Source: Agrobacterium fabrum (GTDB lineage: Bacteria > Pseudomonadota > Alphaproteobacteria > Rhizobiales > Rhizobiaceae). From it: a stretch of DNA of 24,093 nt. Of the stretch, positions 14,665 through 22,194 are shown piece after piece. The DNA lies in assembly GCA_003241215.1 (NCBI GenBank), contig QFOL01000029.1:1-24093 (forward strand), given 5' to 3'. Each line of letters begins with the position of its first letter. Position 1 is the stretch's first letter. Both the position numbers and the translations under genes were made by a program. The notes under the pieces were generated by a model that saw only the letters and a list, made by a program, of their open reading frames with translations, made no database searches and was not told where the DNA came from.

Positions 14665-16164
14665 GTGAAGGGCACCGCCACACGTCTGCCGACGTCGCGG
14701 AAAGCAGCAGCCCTGCTGCTTGCCTGCACGATTTTTTACCCTCAGGGAAACGCTTTCGCACAGACCGCGGCAACAGCCACACCGGTATTGCCGGGTGCTG
14801 CTTCCGCCGGGGACGGAACGGCATCGGCCACGCCGGCAACGGATGGCGGGATGGGCGCCACAGACACGGTTCAGGCCGGTGCTGTCCCTGCCCCTGCCGC
14901 ACCGCAGCCCTGGCGCCCGTCCAGCAATCCCGGCGACCCGATTTACGAGCAGCAGGACGAGGCGGGCCAACCCTATGCCGAGGCCGAGAACCCCTATGAG
15001 CCGACGGTGGATGGCGGCGAAAATCCACGGATAGCGACCGAACCCGGCCAGACGCCCGGTATCCGGATCGGCACATTCCTGCTCAGGCCCTCGATCAACC
15101 AGACGGTCAATACGGAAAAACAGACGAATACCGGCGGCCCGTCCAGACGCAATTATCTGACGACGGGCATACGCGGCACACTCACCAGCGACTGGTCCCG
15201 TCACGCGCTGACGGTGACGGGTGACGGCGCGTGGGAAAGAAATTTCGGTAGCGAGAAGGACGGCGAAGAGCCACGGGCGCGGATAGAGGCGGATCTGCGC
15301 CTTGATCTCGGCGAAGAAACGAAGGCCAATCTCAAGGCCGGTTACGAATTCAGCCGCGAGGACACGACGGACCCCAACGCCCTGACCGGCGCCGCCGTGC
15401 AGGGCGGCGAACACCGTTTCACCACCGGCGCATCGATAGAGCGGGATTTCGGCAAGCTGCGCGGGCTTGCAGCGCTCGATCTCTCCCGCACGGTCTATAC
15501 GGATGCAAAGGGCGTCGACGGCCGGCCGATCAGCCTCAGCGATCGCGACCAGAACAGCGCGAATCTGCGCGGCCGCATCGGTTATGAATTATCGCCGGCG
15601 CTTATCCCTTTCCTCGAACTGAATGTGGGAAAGACCAAATATGACAGGCGTCTCGACAATTCGGGTTATGCCCGCTCTTCCAATGCCTATGGGGCGAAGA
15701 TCGGCGCGGAAGTCGATCTCGGCGAGAAAACGCGTGGCGAGGCCGCGATCGGTTACCTGCGCAAGCAATATGACGACGATCGCCTCGCCTCCATCGGTGC
15801 ATTGACACTGGATGGCGAACTCAACTGGTCGCCCCAGCGCGGCACGAATGTCAATCTCGGCCTGCGTACCACGATAGAGGACTTTGCCGGCGGTCCGCAG
15901 GGCGGCTGGATTTCCTATCGCCTGGATGCCGGCCTCACCCACGAATTGCGCAGCAACCTCGTCGCCCGCCTGACCGGACAGATCGTGCATCGCACCTTCC
16001 CCTCCTCCGATATGGAGAATGCGGTGGAATATACAGCCGGCGCAGGATTGACCTGGGGTCTCAACCGCTATCTCGACCTGACTGCGGATGTCAGCTACCA
16101 GTGGACGCCGGTCTATGACAGCAGCGAGTTGCGGGTCGGCGCAGGACTCGTCCTCAAACGATAA
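14665..16164 (+). CDS. Outer membrane beta-barrel protein (BBP2-like)
   Basis: A predicted outer membrane barrel of 499 residues from GTG 14665 (501 from ATG 14659). Seen: a signal peptide ending NAFA-Q; a low-complexity Ala/Pro/Thr/Gly segment of about 90 residues; then from RIGTFLLRPSI alternating amphipathic strands of 8-12 residues with Tyr/Arg/Asp-rich turns (for example NYLTTGIRGTLTSDW, ALTVTGDGAWERNF, KANLKAGYEFSRED) to a final strand SELRVGAGLVLKR. This resembles putative beta-barrel porin 2 proteins, which often sit near exopolysaccharide genes. Substrate unknown. Neighbours: convergent galU and, upstream, a CtrA-like box. The last residue is Arg, not the aromatic favoured by BamA in enterics. 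The assignment to a barrel is firm; the exact family is less so. Confidence 0.85.
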   Translation: MKGTATRLPTSRKAAALLLACTIFYPQGNAFAQTAATATPVLPGAASAGDGTASATPATDGGMGATDTVQAGAVPAPAAPQPWRPSSNPGDPIYEQQDEAGQPYAEAENPYEPTVDGGENPRIATEPGQTPGIRIGTFLLRPSINQTVNTEKQTNTGGPSRRNYLTTGIRGTLTSDWSRHALTVTGDGAWERNFGSEKDGEEPRARIEADLRLDLGEETKANLKAGYEFSREDTTDPNALTGAAVQGGEHRFTTGASIERDFGKLRGLAALDLSRTVYTDAKGVDGRPISLSDRDQNSANLRGRIGYELSPALIPFLELNVGKTKYDRRLDNSGYARSSNAYGAKIGAEVDLGEKTRGEAAIGYLRKQYDDDRLASIGALTLDGELNWSPQRGTNVNLGLRTTIEDFAGGPQGGWISYRLDAGLTHELRSNLVARLTGQIVHRTFPSSDMENAVEYTAGAGLTWGLNRYLDLTADVSYQWTPVYDSSELRVGAGLVLKR

Positions 16165-16175
16165 TCGCCAAACAA

Positions 16176-16201
16176 AAATCCCGGCGCAAAGGCCGGGATT
16201 T
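16176..16201. terminator. Bidirectional terminator between the barrel gene and galU
   Basis: A 10-bp stem AAATCCCGGC/GCCGGGATTT with loop GCAAAG in the 56-base gap between convergent genes. On the minus strand the stem runs into TTTTTGTTT, so it is best as the galU terminator; on the plus strand the tail is only mildly T-rich. Confidence 0.88.
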
Positions 16202-16220
16202 CCTTGTCTGTTTCGGTCGA

Positions 16221-17108
16221 TTACTTCAAACCGTCAATCAGGGTCTTGATCGGCTCTTCGATCGCAGGGCGAATATCGGCGCGCTCCAGCGCGAAGGCGA
16301 CGTTGGCCAGGATGAAACCATCCTTGGCGCCGCAGTCGAAAGTCTGGCCACGGAAATGATAGCCGGAGAACTGCTGCGACTTGGCAAGCGTCAGCATGCC
16401 GTCCGTCAGCTGGATCTCGTTGCCGGCACCGCGTTCCTGATTTTCGAGAATATCGAAAATCTGCGGCTGGAGGATGTAGCGACCGTTAATGTAGAAATTC
16501 GACGGCGCCGTGCCCTTGGCCGGCTTTTCGACCATTTCAGTGATCTTGAAACCCTCACCGACAGCATCGCCAACGCCGACAATACCGTATTTATGTGTCT
16601 GGTCCGGAGCGCATTCCTGCACCGCAATGACATTGCCCTGAGTCTGGTCGTAAAGTTCGACCATGCCCTTCAGGCAGCTTTTCTGTGAATGCATGATCAT
16701 GTCGGGCAAAAGCACGGCGAAAGGTTCGTCACCGACGATATCGCGCGCACACCAGACCGCATGGCCAAGACCGAGCGGCACCTGCTGACGCGTGAAGCTT
16801 GCCGTGCCCGCCTTGGGCAGAAGGCCGGCCAGCAATGTCAGCTCGGCATTCTTGTTGCGCTCGCGCAGCATCTGTTCCAGTTCAAATTGAATATCAAAAT
16901 AATCTTCGATCACCGCCTTGCCGCGGCCGGTGACAAAAACAAAATGCTCGATACCCGCTTCCGCCGCCTCGTCGACGACGTATTGAATGACCGGCTTGTC
17001 GACGACGGTGAGCATTTCTTTCGGAACCGCCTTGGTTGCGGGCAGGAAACGGGTGCCGAGACCCGCGACCGGAAATACGGCCTTCCGAATTTTCTTCTGT
17101 TCTACCAC
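16221..17108 (-). CDS. galU: UTP-glucose-1-phosphate uridylyltransferase
   Basis: Makes UDP-glucose from UTP and glucose 1-phosphate; cytosolic; precursor for exopolysaccharide, cyclic glucan, cellulose and LPS sugars. 295 residues, usual for bacterial GalU. Seen: the nucleotide-binding start [17 protein letters not shown] (G-L-G-T-R at 16-20), [64 protein letters not shown] and DCGAKDGF. The start is GTG 17108 with AGGAGG five bases upstream. An ATG overlaps it in another frame and reads straight into TAG, so it is not the start. Rhizobial homologues are also named exoN. It is divergent from the lytic transglycosylase gene across a promoter region with two inverted repeats. Confidence 0.96.
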   Translation of the reverse strand: MVEQKKIRKAVFPVAGLGTRFLPATKAVPKEMLTVVDKPVIQYVVDEAAEAGIEHFVFVTGRGKAVIEDYFDIQFELEQMLRERNKNAELTLLAGLLPKAGTASFTRQQVPLGLGHAVWCARDIVGDEPFAVLLPDMIMHSQKSCLKGMVELYDQTQGNVIAVQECAPDQTHKYGIVGVGDAVGEGFKITEMVEKPAKGTAPSNFYINGRYILQPQIFDILENQERGAGNEIQLTDGMLTLAKSQQFSGYHFRGQTFDCGAKDGFILANVAFALERADIRPAIEEPIKTLIDGLK

Positions 17109-17113
17109 ATATC

Positions 17114-17119
17114 CCTCCT
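17114..17119 (-). promoter_or_regulatory. Strong ribosome-binding site of galU
   Basis: AGGAGG on the minus strand, five bases before GTG 17108. It decides the GTG start, because the overlapping ATG (17110-17108) is followed by a TAG after one codon. Confidence 0.85.
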
Positions 17120-17153
17120 GAGAGATAAAACTTGATCACAATCCCCGCACGCT

Positions 17154-17176
17154 GTTGTTATTTCAAAAATAACAAC
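17154..17176. repeat. 10-bp inverted repeat in the galU/lytic transglycosylase promoter region
   Basis: GTTGTTATTT, spacer CAA, AAATAACAAC: perfect arms, AT-rich. It lies 46 bases upstream of the galU start. It is too AT-rich for a strong terminator; an operator or leader hairpin is more likely. Confidence 0.65.
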
Positions 17177-17195
17177 GTTTTGTAAAGGGTGACGC

Positions 17196-17213
17196 TACCA
17201 TCTATTAATGGTA
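17196..17213. repeat. 6-bp inverted repeat, possible operator
   Basis: TACCAT, spacer CTATTA, ATGGTA, in the middle of the divergent galU/lytic transglycosylase spacer. An 18-bp symmetric site of this shape fits a dimeric regulator; unassigned. Confidence 0.5.
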
Positions 17214-17303
17214 AAGAATTTGTTGACATTCTTTTGTTATCCATGACGACGCCCGATGCGTTTTCGCAATCGAAATGATATTCGAGAGAACGAAAGACTG
17301 ACG

Positions 17304-18527
17304 ATGACAAAGATGATCCTTTCAGATGTCCGCAAATTCGGCTGCATGATGGTTGCAGGCCTGGCAATCTCGCTGGCGCCCGTTTCGGCCCGCGCCGAAC
17401 AGGGATTCCGTCAATGGATCAACCAGTTCTATGCAACAGCCGCGAAAGAAGGCATTAGCAAGGCGACCTACCAGAAGGCCTTTGCCGGTGTCAGCGAGCC
17501 GGACCCGGACGCGCTGCGCAAGGCGACCTTCCAGCCGGAATTCACCACCCAGATCTGGGACTATCTCGATTCCCGCGTCAATCCGTACACGGTGCGGATC
17601 GGCCGAGAAATGAAGATGAAACATGCGACGACCCTCAACTGGATCGAGCGCAACTTCAACGTCGACAAGCACGTCATTCTGGCTATCTGGTCGATGGAAT
17701 CGAATTACGGCGCGGTTCTCGAAAAGCCGGAGCGTCTGCACAATATTCCGCGGGCGCTGGCGACGCTAGGCTATTCCGATCCCAAACGCGCCAAGTTCGC
17801 GCGCACGCAGTTGATTGCCGCGCTTAAGATCCTGCAGACGGGCGATGTTACGCCGAGGCAGCTGACGGGTTCCTGGGCGGGCGCAATGGGTCACACCCAG
17901 TTCATCCCCACCAGCTACCTGCTTTATGCTGTCGATGCCGACGGCAATGGCAAGCGCGACATCTGGAATTCGGTTCCGGATGCGCTGGCAACCGCCGCCA
18001 ACCTTCTTTCCAAGAACGGCTGGGAGCCGGGCCGGACATGGGGTTACGAGACCGCCGTGCCGCGGGGCGGCGCCCGTTATGAAGGGCAGACGAAGACCAT
18101 TGCGGAATGGGCGAAACTTGGCTTCACCCGTCCGAACGGTAAGAACTTTACCCGCGGCTCCGATCGCGCCATGCTGAAAATGCAGGGCGGGGCAAACGGT
18201 CCCGGCTTCCTGGTGATGAAAAACTTCTTCACCATCAAGAAATACAATGCATCCGACAGCTATGCATTGGCCGTCGGCCTGCTTGCGGACGAGATCGCCG
18301 GTTACGGTGGCATGCAGCAGAAATGGCCGCGTCCCGACGGCACGCTGGATATCCGTGAAAAATTCGAGCTCCAGACCCGTATGAAGGAACTCGGTTATTA
18401 CGACGGAGAAATCGACGGCAATTTCGGCTCCGGTTCGAAGGCCGCCATCAGCGCCATCCAGTCGCGCATGGGCATGGAAAATGACGGCCAGCCGTCGCAG
18501 CGATTGCTGAGAGCTCTGCGCAACTGA
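17304..18527 (+). CDS. MltB-type lytic murein transglycosylase with peptidoglycan-binding domain
   Basis: Cleaves the MurNAc-GlcNAc bond of peptidoglycan to 1,6-anhydro ends (GH103); periplasmic; 407 residues. Seen: a signal peptide (about 1-31, VAGLAISLAPVSARA); the catalytic domain with FRQWINQFYATAAKEGIS, WIERNFNVDKHVILAIWSMESNYG holding catalytic E132 (split here as two blocks), GSWAGAMGHTQFIPTSY and DIWNSVPDALATAANLL; and a C-terminal PG_binding_1 domain (about 348-407, MKELGYYDGEIDGNFGSGSK). There is no lipobox, unlike E. coli MltB. ATG 17304 is chosen for the clean signal peptide; an upstream in-frame start at 17256 would add a charged extension and has no ribosome-binding site. The DUF459 gene follows after 64 bases, so the two are probably cotranscribed. 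Confidence 0.94.
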   Translation: MTKMILSDVRKFGCMMVAGLAISLAPVSARAEQGFRQWINQFYATAAKEGISKATYQKAFAGVSEPDPDALRKATFQPEFTTQIWDYLDSRVNPYTVRIGREMKMKHATTLNWIERNFNVDKHVILAIWSMESNYGAVLEKPERLHNIPRALATLGYSDPKRAKFARTQLIAALKILQTGDVTPRQLTGSWAGAMGHTQFIPTSYLLYAVDADGNGKRDIWNSVPDALATAANLLSKNGWEPGRTWGYETAVPRGGARYEGQTKTIAEWAKLGFTRPNGKNFTRGSDRAMLKMQGGANGPGFLVMKNFFTIKKYNASDSYALAVGLLADEIAGYGGMQQKWPRPDGTLDIREKFELQTRMKELGYYDGEIDGNFGSGSKAAISAIQSRMGMENDGQPSQRLLRALRN

Positions 18528-18542
18528 TAATGCGCCGGCAAA

Positions 18543-18570
18543 TTCGGCGGTGGTTAAAGGCGCCGCCGAA
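18543..18570. repeat. Hairpin between the transglycosylase and DUF459 genes
   Basis: TTCGGCGG and CCGCCGAA, 12-base spacer. It lies in the 64-base gap, with no T-tract. Such a hairpin could protect or process the shared message. Confidence 0.55.
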
Positions 18571-18591
18571 ACATCCGGAAAGGTTGATGTC

Positions 18592-19827
18592 ATGAGTAGG
18601 AAACCTGCCGCGAGAAACGGAAAGACGGGCTGGCGCTGCTGCGCCATCATTCTTTCTGCCGTGCTCTGCATCCCGCTCGTTCCTTCCGAAAGCTTTGCGC
18701 AGGAGCAGCGGCGCACCCTGTTTGAAATGCTTTTCGGCAGGCCCGTGGGGCGGGATGACGCCTCGGGCCGCGAATATCAGCCCCGCAACCGGCGCGATTT
18801 CCCCTCCGCGCCACGCGAAAGATCGGTCACCCGGCCGCAGCCCGCCAGAAAAGCGCCCTCGGTTGTGCAGATGCGAACCGCAAAACCGGAGCCCGCCGCC
18901 AAGCTTGAAAATGCAAGGCGTGTTCTCGTCATCGGTGACTTTCTCGCCGGCGGCATGGGTGAAGAGCTGGTCAATGCCTTTGCCAGTTCGCCGGCAATTG
19001 CCGTCGATGTGCGCGCCAACGGTTCTTCCGGCCTCGTCCGCACCGATTATTACGACTGGTTCGCCAACCTGCCGCAATTCATAACCGAGACAAATCCGGC
19101 CACCATCGTCATCATGATGGGTTCGAACGATCGCCAGCAGATGCAGATCGGCGATATCAGGGAAAAATTCGGTACGGACGTCTGGTTCAAGGAATATGAA
19201 CGGCGGATCGACGAACTTCTGGCTCTCGCCGGGCGTCCGAAAGTGCCGCTGCTGTGGGTTGGCCTGCCCGCCTTCCAGTCACCTTCGCTTTCGGCCGATC
19301 TCGTCGGCTTCAACAGGCTTTATCGCAGCCATGTCGAAAAATATCGCGGTGAATTCGTGGATGTGTGGGACGGCTTCGTCGATGAAGCCGGCAAATTCGT
19401 CATCACCGGTTACGACATGAACGGCCAGCAGGCCCGCCTGCGCGAGGCTGACGGCATCGGCATGACACAGGCCGGCAAACGCAAACTTGCATTTTATGTC
19501 GAAAAATTCGTGCGCAGGCACCTCGACAGCGCCGGACCGGACCTCGTGAAACTCGACGGCAGCAATCTGCCGGCGCTCACCTCCCTGCCGGCCCTCGGCA
19601 TCGATGCGGGCCAGGTGCGCACCCAGCCGATCAGCCTGACCGATCCCAATCTCGATGGCGGCGACAAGCTGCTGGGAGACGCCCCCCTCGCGGCCGGGCC
19701 GACCCGCGTCTCCGTGGTGGAATCGCCACGTGAAAGGCTGACCAAGCGGGGAGAGATGGCCGATGCCCCGGCCGGCCGCATCGATGACTATCGCGTGGCG
19801 CCGGATACCGTGCAGGTAAAACAATAA
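18592..19827 (+). CDS. Periplasmic DUF459 SGNH-like protein lacking catalytic Ser and His
   Basis: A DUF459-family protein of the SGNH/GDSL fold, 411 residues. Seen: a basic N-terminus and signal peptide (cleavage after ESFA); an Arg/Pro-rich stretch (about 45-105); then the SGNH core: block I VLVIGDFLAGG, block II RANGSSGLVR, block III IMMGSND (N179), and block V DGIGMTQAGKRKLAFYVEKFV. The nucleophile position of block I (GDS) is Phe117 and the block V His (DxxH) is Gly290, while Asp287 and Asn179 remain. Active esterases or acyltransferases need that Ser and His, so it is probably a non-catalytic binding protein. ATG 18592 is chosen for GGAAAGG at 18577-18583; an upstream GTG lacks this. 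Its partner is likely the transglycosylase encoded just before. Confidence 0.85.
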   Translation: MSRKPAARNGKTGWRCCAIILSAVLCIPLVPSESFAQEQRRTLFEMLFGRPVGRDDASGREYQPRNRRDFPSAPRERSVTRPQPARKAPSVVQMRTAKPEPAAKLENARRVLVIGDFLAGGMGEELVNAFASSPAIAVDVRANGSSGLVRTDYYDWFANLPQFITETNPATIVIMMGSNDRQQMQIGDIREKFGTDVWFKEYERRIDELLALAGRPKVPLLWVGLPAFQSPSLSADLVGFNRLYRSHVEKYRGEFVDVWDGFVDEAGKFVITGYDMNGQQARLREADGIGMTQAGKRKLAFYVEKFVRRHLDSAGPDLVKLDGSNLPALTSLPALGIDAGQVRTQPISLTDPNLDGGDKLLGDAPLAAGPTRVSVVESPRERLTKRGEMADAPAGRIDDYRVAPDTVQVKQ

Positions 19828-19966
19828 GCGCGCAGCGACCTTGTCGCCCGCAACGGGCGTAATGTTTAGGCAATCCGGACATGGCAGGATCAATACAGCT
19901 CTGCAGGAATGCGGGCGTTGGCCGACGGCCTTCTCCCGTCCCCCTTCTTGCAAGGCGATATTGAAC

Positions 19967-20016
19967 CGACGGCGACGCGTCGCTTCCTCAGAGCGTCGAC
20001 GGCGCCGTCGTTTTTT
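19967..20016 (+). terminator. Terminator-like hairpins with T6 before the two-component genes
   Basis: The palindrome CGACGGCGCCGTCG (19997-20010) is followed by six Ts (20011-20016). CGACGGCG also occurs at 19967-19974 and could pair instead with CGCCGTCG (20003-20010). A further palindrome, GCGACGCGTCGC, is at 19972-19983. It lies 140-190 bases after the DUF459 stop but only 35 bases before the regulator start. Confidence 0.65.
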
Positions 20017-20041
20017 GACTTCAAGCGTTTAGTCTCCCGCC

Positions 20042-20049
20042 AGGGAAGG
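20042..20049 (+). promoter_or_regulatory. Ribosome-binding site candidate for the response regulator
   Basis: AGGGAAGG lies just ahead of ATG 20052. The alternative ATG 20079 fits the family N-terminus better but has no comparable site. Confidence 0.5.
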
Positions 20050-20051
20050 CT

Positions 20052-20753
20052 ATGCCGGACCCCTGCCGAGACGAATTCATGCGCCTGCTGCTTGTTGAAG
20101 ACGAACGCGAAATGGCGGCGGCGCTGTCCGCCGCGCTCCATCGGTTCGATATTATCGTGGATACTGTCGGCACGCTCGATCTTGCTCGCCATGCCATCAT
20201 GGACGGCGTTCACGACCTTGTCGTGCTCGACCGGCAATTGCCCGATGGAGACGGCATCCAGCTTATCGAAGACCTGCGCCTGCTGCCAGTCACCCCGCCC
20301 GTCATCGTGCTGACGGCGCAAGGCGCGCTTGTAGATCGGGTGAATGGCCTGAACCTTGGTGCGGACGACTACCTGGCCAAGCCATTCGCCGTGGAGGAGC
20401 TGCTTGCCCGCATCCGAGCCCTGATGCGCCGGCCGGCCGGCGCCGTGACGATGACGGCGAAGCTGGGCAGGCTGGAATTCTGCTTCGAGACCCGCGAAGT
20501 GCGCATCAAGGGCGAATTTCTTCCGCTGACCAGGCGCGAGCTGCTCATCCTCGAAGCCCTGCTGCGACGACAGGGCAGAACGGTGCTGCGCCCCCTGCTC
20601 GAAGAAGCTGTCTATAATTTCGACGATGAAATCCAGTCCAATGCGCTCGATTCCCACATTTCCCGCCTGCGCCGCAAATTGGCGGCGGCGGATGCCGGTC
20701 TGGAGGTCCACGGCATTCGCGGCGTCGGTTATCTGCTGAGGGCGACTTTATGA
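20052..20753 (+). CDS. OmpR/PhoB-family response regulator
   Basis: A two-component DNA-binding regulator, 233 residues (224 if started at ATG 20079, where the family normally begins with MRLLLVEDE). Seen, numbering from 20052: a receiver domain with acidic pair ED, phospho-acceptor D60 in VVLDRQLPDGDG, Thr/Lys switch residues in VLTAQGA and YLAKPF; and a winged helix with LTRRELLILEALLRR, SNALDSHISRLRRKL and IRGVGYLL. The partner kinase gene overlaps its stop by ATGA, so the two are translationally coupled. I prefer 20052 because of the ribosome-binding site, with moderate confidence. The regulon is not readable. A terminator-like hairpin lies just ahead of the gene, so an upstream promoter would have to read through it. 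Confidence 0.94.
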   Translation: MPDPCRDEFMRLLLVEDEREMAAALSAALHRFDIIVDTVGTLDLARHAIMDGVHDLVVLDRQLPDGDGIQLIEDLRLLPVTPPVIVLTAQGALVDRVNGLNLGADDYLAKPFAVEELLARIRALMRRPAGAVTMTAKLGRLEFCFETREVRIKGEFLPLTRRELLILEALLRRQGRTVLRPLLEEAVYNFDDEIQSNALDSHISRLRRKLAAADAGLEVHGIRGVGYLLRATL

Positions 20754-22105
20754 AGCCGACTAAAAGAAAGTCGCTCAAGCGCCGCTTGACCATTCAATTG
20801 CTGCTGTTCCAGATCGGCAGCCTTTTCTTCGTCACCGCGGCCATCATCACCTATATGTCGAGCGGCGGTGCGGGCAGTGCGCTGCTCAGCCCCGAGGCGG
20901 CCCAGATAACCGCCAATGCAATCGTACGGGATAAGGATAATCGGCTGGTCCTCAACGAAACACCTGAGTTCAGCGACCTGCGCGCCACTACCTCCGATTT
21001 CTGGTTCGTCGCAGTCAGTGAGAATGGCGAGGTCGTGCAGGGCGGGCCTGTGCCTGAGGCATTCAGCAACATGGGCCAGCAACTTAGCGATGTCAGGGTC
21101 TCCGATGTGCGCGACGCAGCACTTTCTTATTCCTATCTTGCCGTCGTGCGCATCGCCGTCGTCCGCCGTGCTTCCGGGCCAGCCGGGGAATTCGTCATGG
21201 TCGGCAAAGGCGGCCCGTTCAGCATGACCTTTCCGGTTCTGCTGTTCTCCAACATATTGATCATGCCGGTTCTCATTCTCATGTCCGTCGTGACCGTCGT
21301 GGCCATTCCCTGGCTCATCCGCAGGGAATTTCGCGCCCTTTCCGCCATCGCCCGGACAGCGGAAAGCATCGACATAGACAGACGCGGATACCGACTGCCG
21401 GATGGCGATATCCCGCGGGAAGTGCAGCCTCTCGTGCATGCCGTCAATGGCGCGCTGCAGCGGCTGGACGACGGTTACGAACGGCATAAGCGCTTCATTC
21501 TCGACGCCGCCCATGAATTGCGAACCCCGGTCGCCATTCTCCAGACCCGCGTCGAAACGCTGCTAGACGGTCCTGCCCGCAGCAGAATATTGGCGGATGC
21601 CAGCCGCATCGCCGTGCTGGCCGAACAGCTGCTCGATCTCCAGCGCCTCGGCGGGCAGAAAGCGCCCCTCATTCCGCTTGATCTTGTCGGCCTGTGCAGA
21701 TCGGTTGTAGCGGATATGGCGCCGCTTGCCATCTCACAGGGATATAATCTCTCCCTCGAGCCGGAAGAAGAACCCATTCTCGCCCTCGCCGATGACGCCT
21801 CGCTGCAGCGCGCCCTGATGAATATCGTGCAGAATGCCATCGAACATGGCGGCAATCGCGGAACGATCACGGTAAGAGTGGCGTCCAACCGCGTGATCGA
21901 GATTGCCGACGAAGGCAGTGGCATTCCCGAAGAGGAACGGGAACTGGTTTTCGATGCCTTTCATCGGCTGCGGCCGAAAGATCGCGGCACCGGTCTCGGG
22001 CTAAACCTCGTCCAGGAAATCGTCCGTTATCATGGCGGCGAGATCACCATCTGCGACGCCTCCACCGGCGGCGCCTGCTTTCGCATCACCCTTCCCTATT
22101 GCTGA
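20750..22105 (+). CDS. Sensor histidine kinase
   Basis: An inner-membrane kinase partnering the regulator encoded upstream, 451 residues. Seen: a transmembrane segment (about 14-35); a periplasmic sensor part of about 120 residues with no recognised domain; a second membrane segment (about 158-190, LLFSNILIMPVLILMSVVTV); a HAMP-like linker; the H-box FILDAAHELRTPVAIL with phospho-acceptor H255; the N-box NIVQNAIEH; and the G boxes DEGSGIP and GTGLGLNLV of the ATPase domain. It starts within the regulator's stop (ATGA). The signal sensed is unknown; the short sensor part and the envelope genes nearby make an envelope cue plausible, which is inference. A strong terminator follows. Confidence 0.95.
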   Translation: MKPTKRKSLKRRLTIQLLLFQIGSLFFVTAAIITYMSSGGAGSALLSPEAAQITANAIVRDKDNRLVLNETPEFSDLRATTSDFWFVAVSENGEVVQGGPVPEAFSNMGQQLSDVRVSDVRDAALSYSYLAVVRIAVVRRASGPAGEFVMVGKGGPFSMTFPVLLFSNILIMPVLILMSVVTVVAIPWLIRREFRALSAIARTAESIDIDRRGYRLPDGDIPREVQPLVHAVNGALQRLDDGYERHKRFILDAAHELRTPVAILQTRVETLLDGPARSRILADASRIAVLAEQLLDLQRLGGQKAPLIPLDLVGLCRSVVADMAPLAISQGYNLSLEPEEEPILALADDASLQRALMNIVQNAIEHGGNRGTITVRVASNRVIEIADEGSGIPEEERELVFDAFHRLRPKDRGTGLGLNLVQEIVRYHGGEITICDASTGGACFRITLPYC

Positions 22106-22137
22106 GGAAGCAATCACCTTGTGTTCGCAGCCAAAAG

Positions 22138-22172
22138 AAAAGGCCTGTTGCAGAAGACGCAACAGGCCTTTT
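22138..22172. terminator. Bidirectional terminator between the kinase gene and gltD
   Basis: A perfect 14-bp stem AAAAGGCCTGTTGC/GCAACAGGCCTTTT with 7-base loop AGAAGAC, ending in Ts on both strands. It sits in the 89-base gap between two convergent genes. Confidence 0.93.
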
Positions 22173-22194
22173 CCATTCATATTGCCTTCGGGGC

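Noticed and set aside
17223..17250. TTGACA as a -35 box for the lytic transglycosylase gene
   Set aside because: No acceptable -10 hexamer 16-18 bases downstream.
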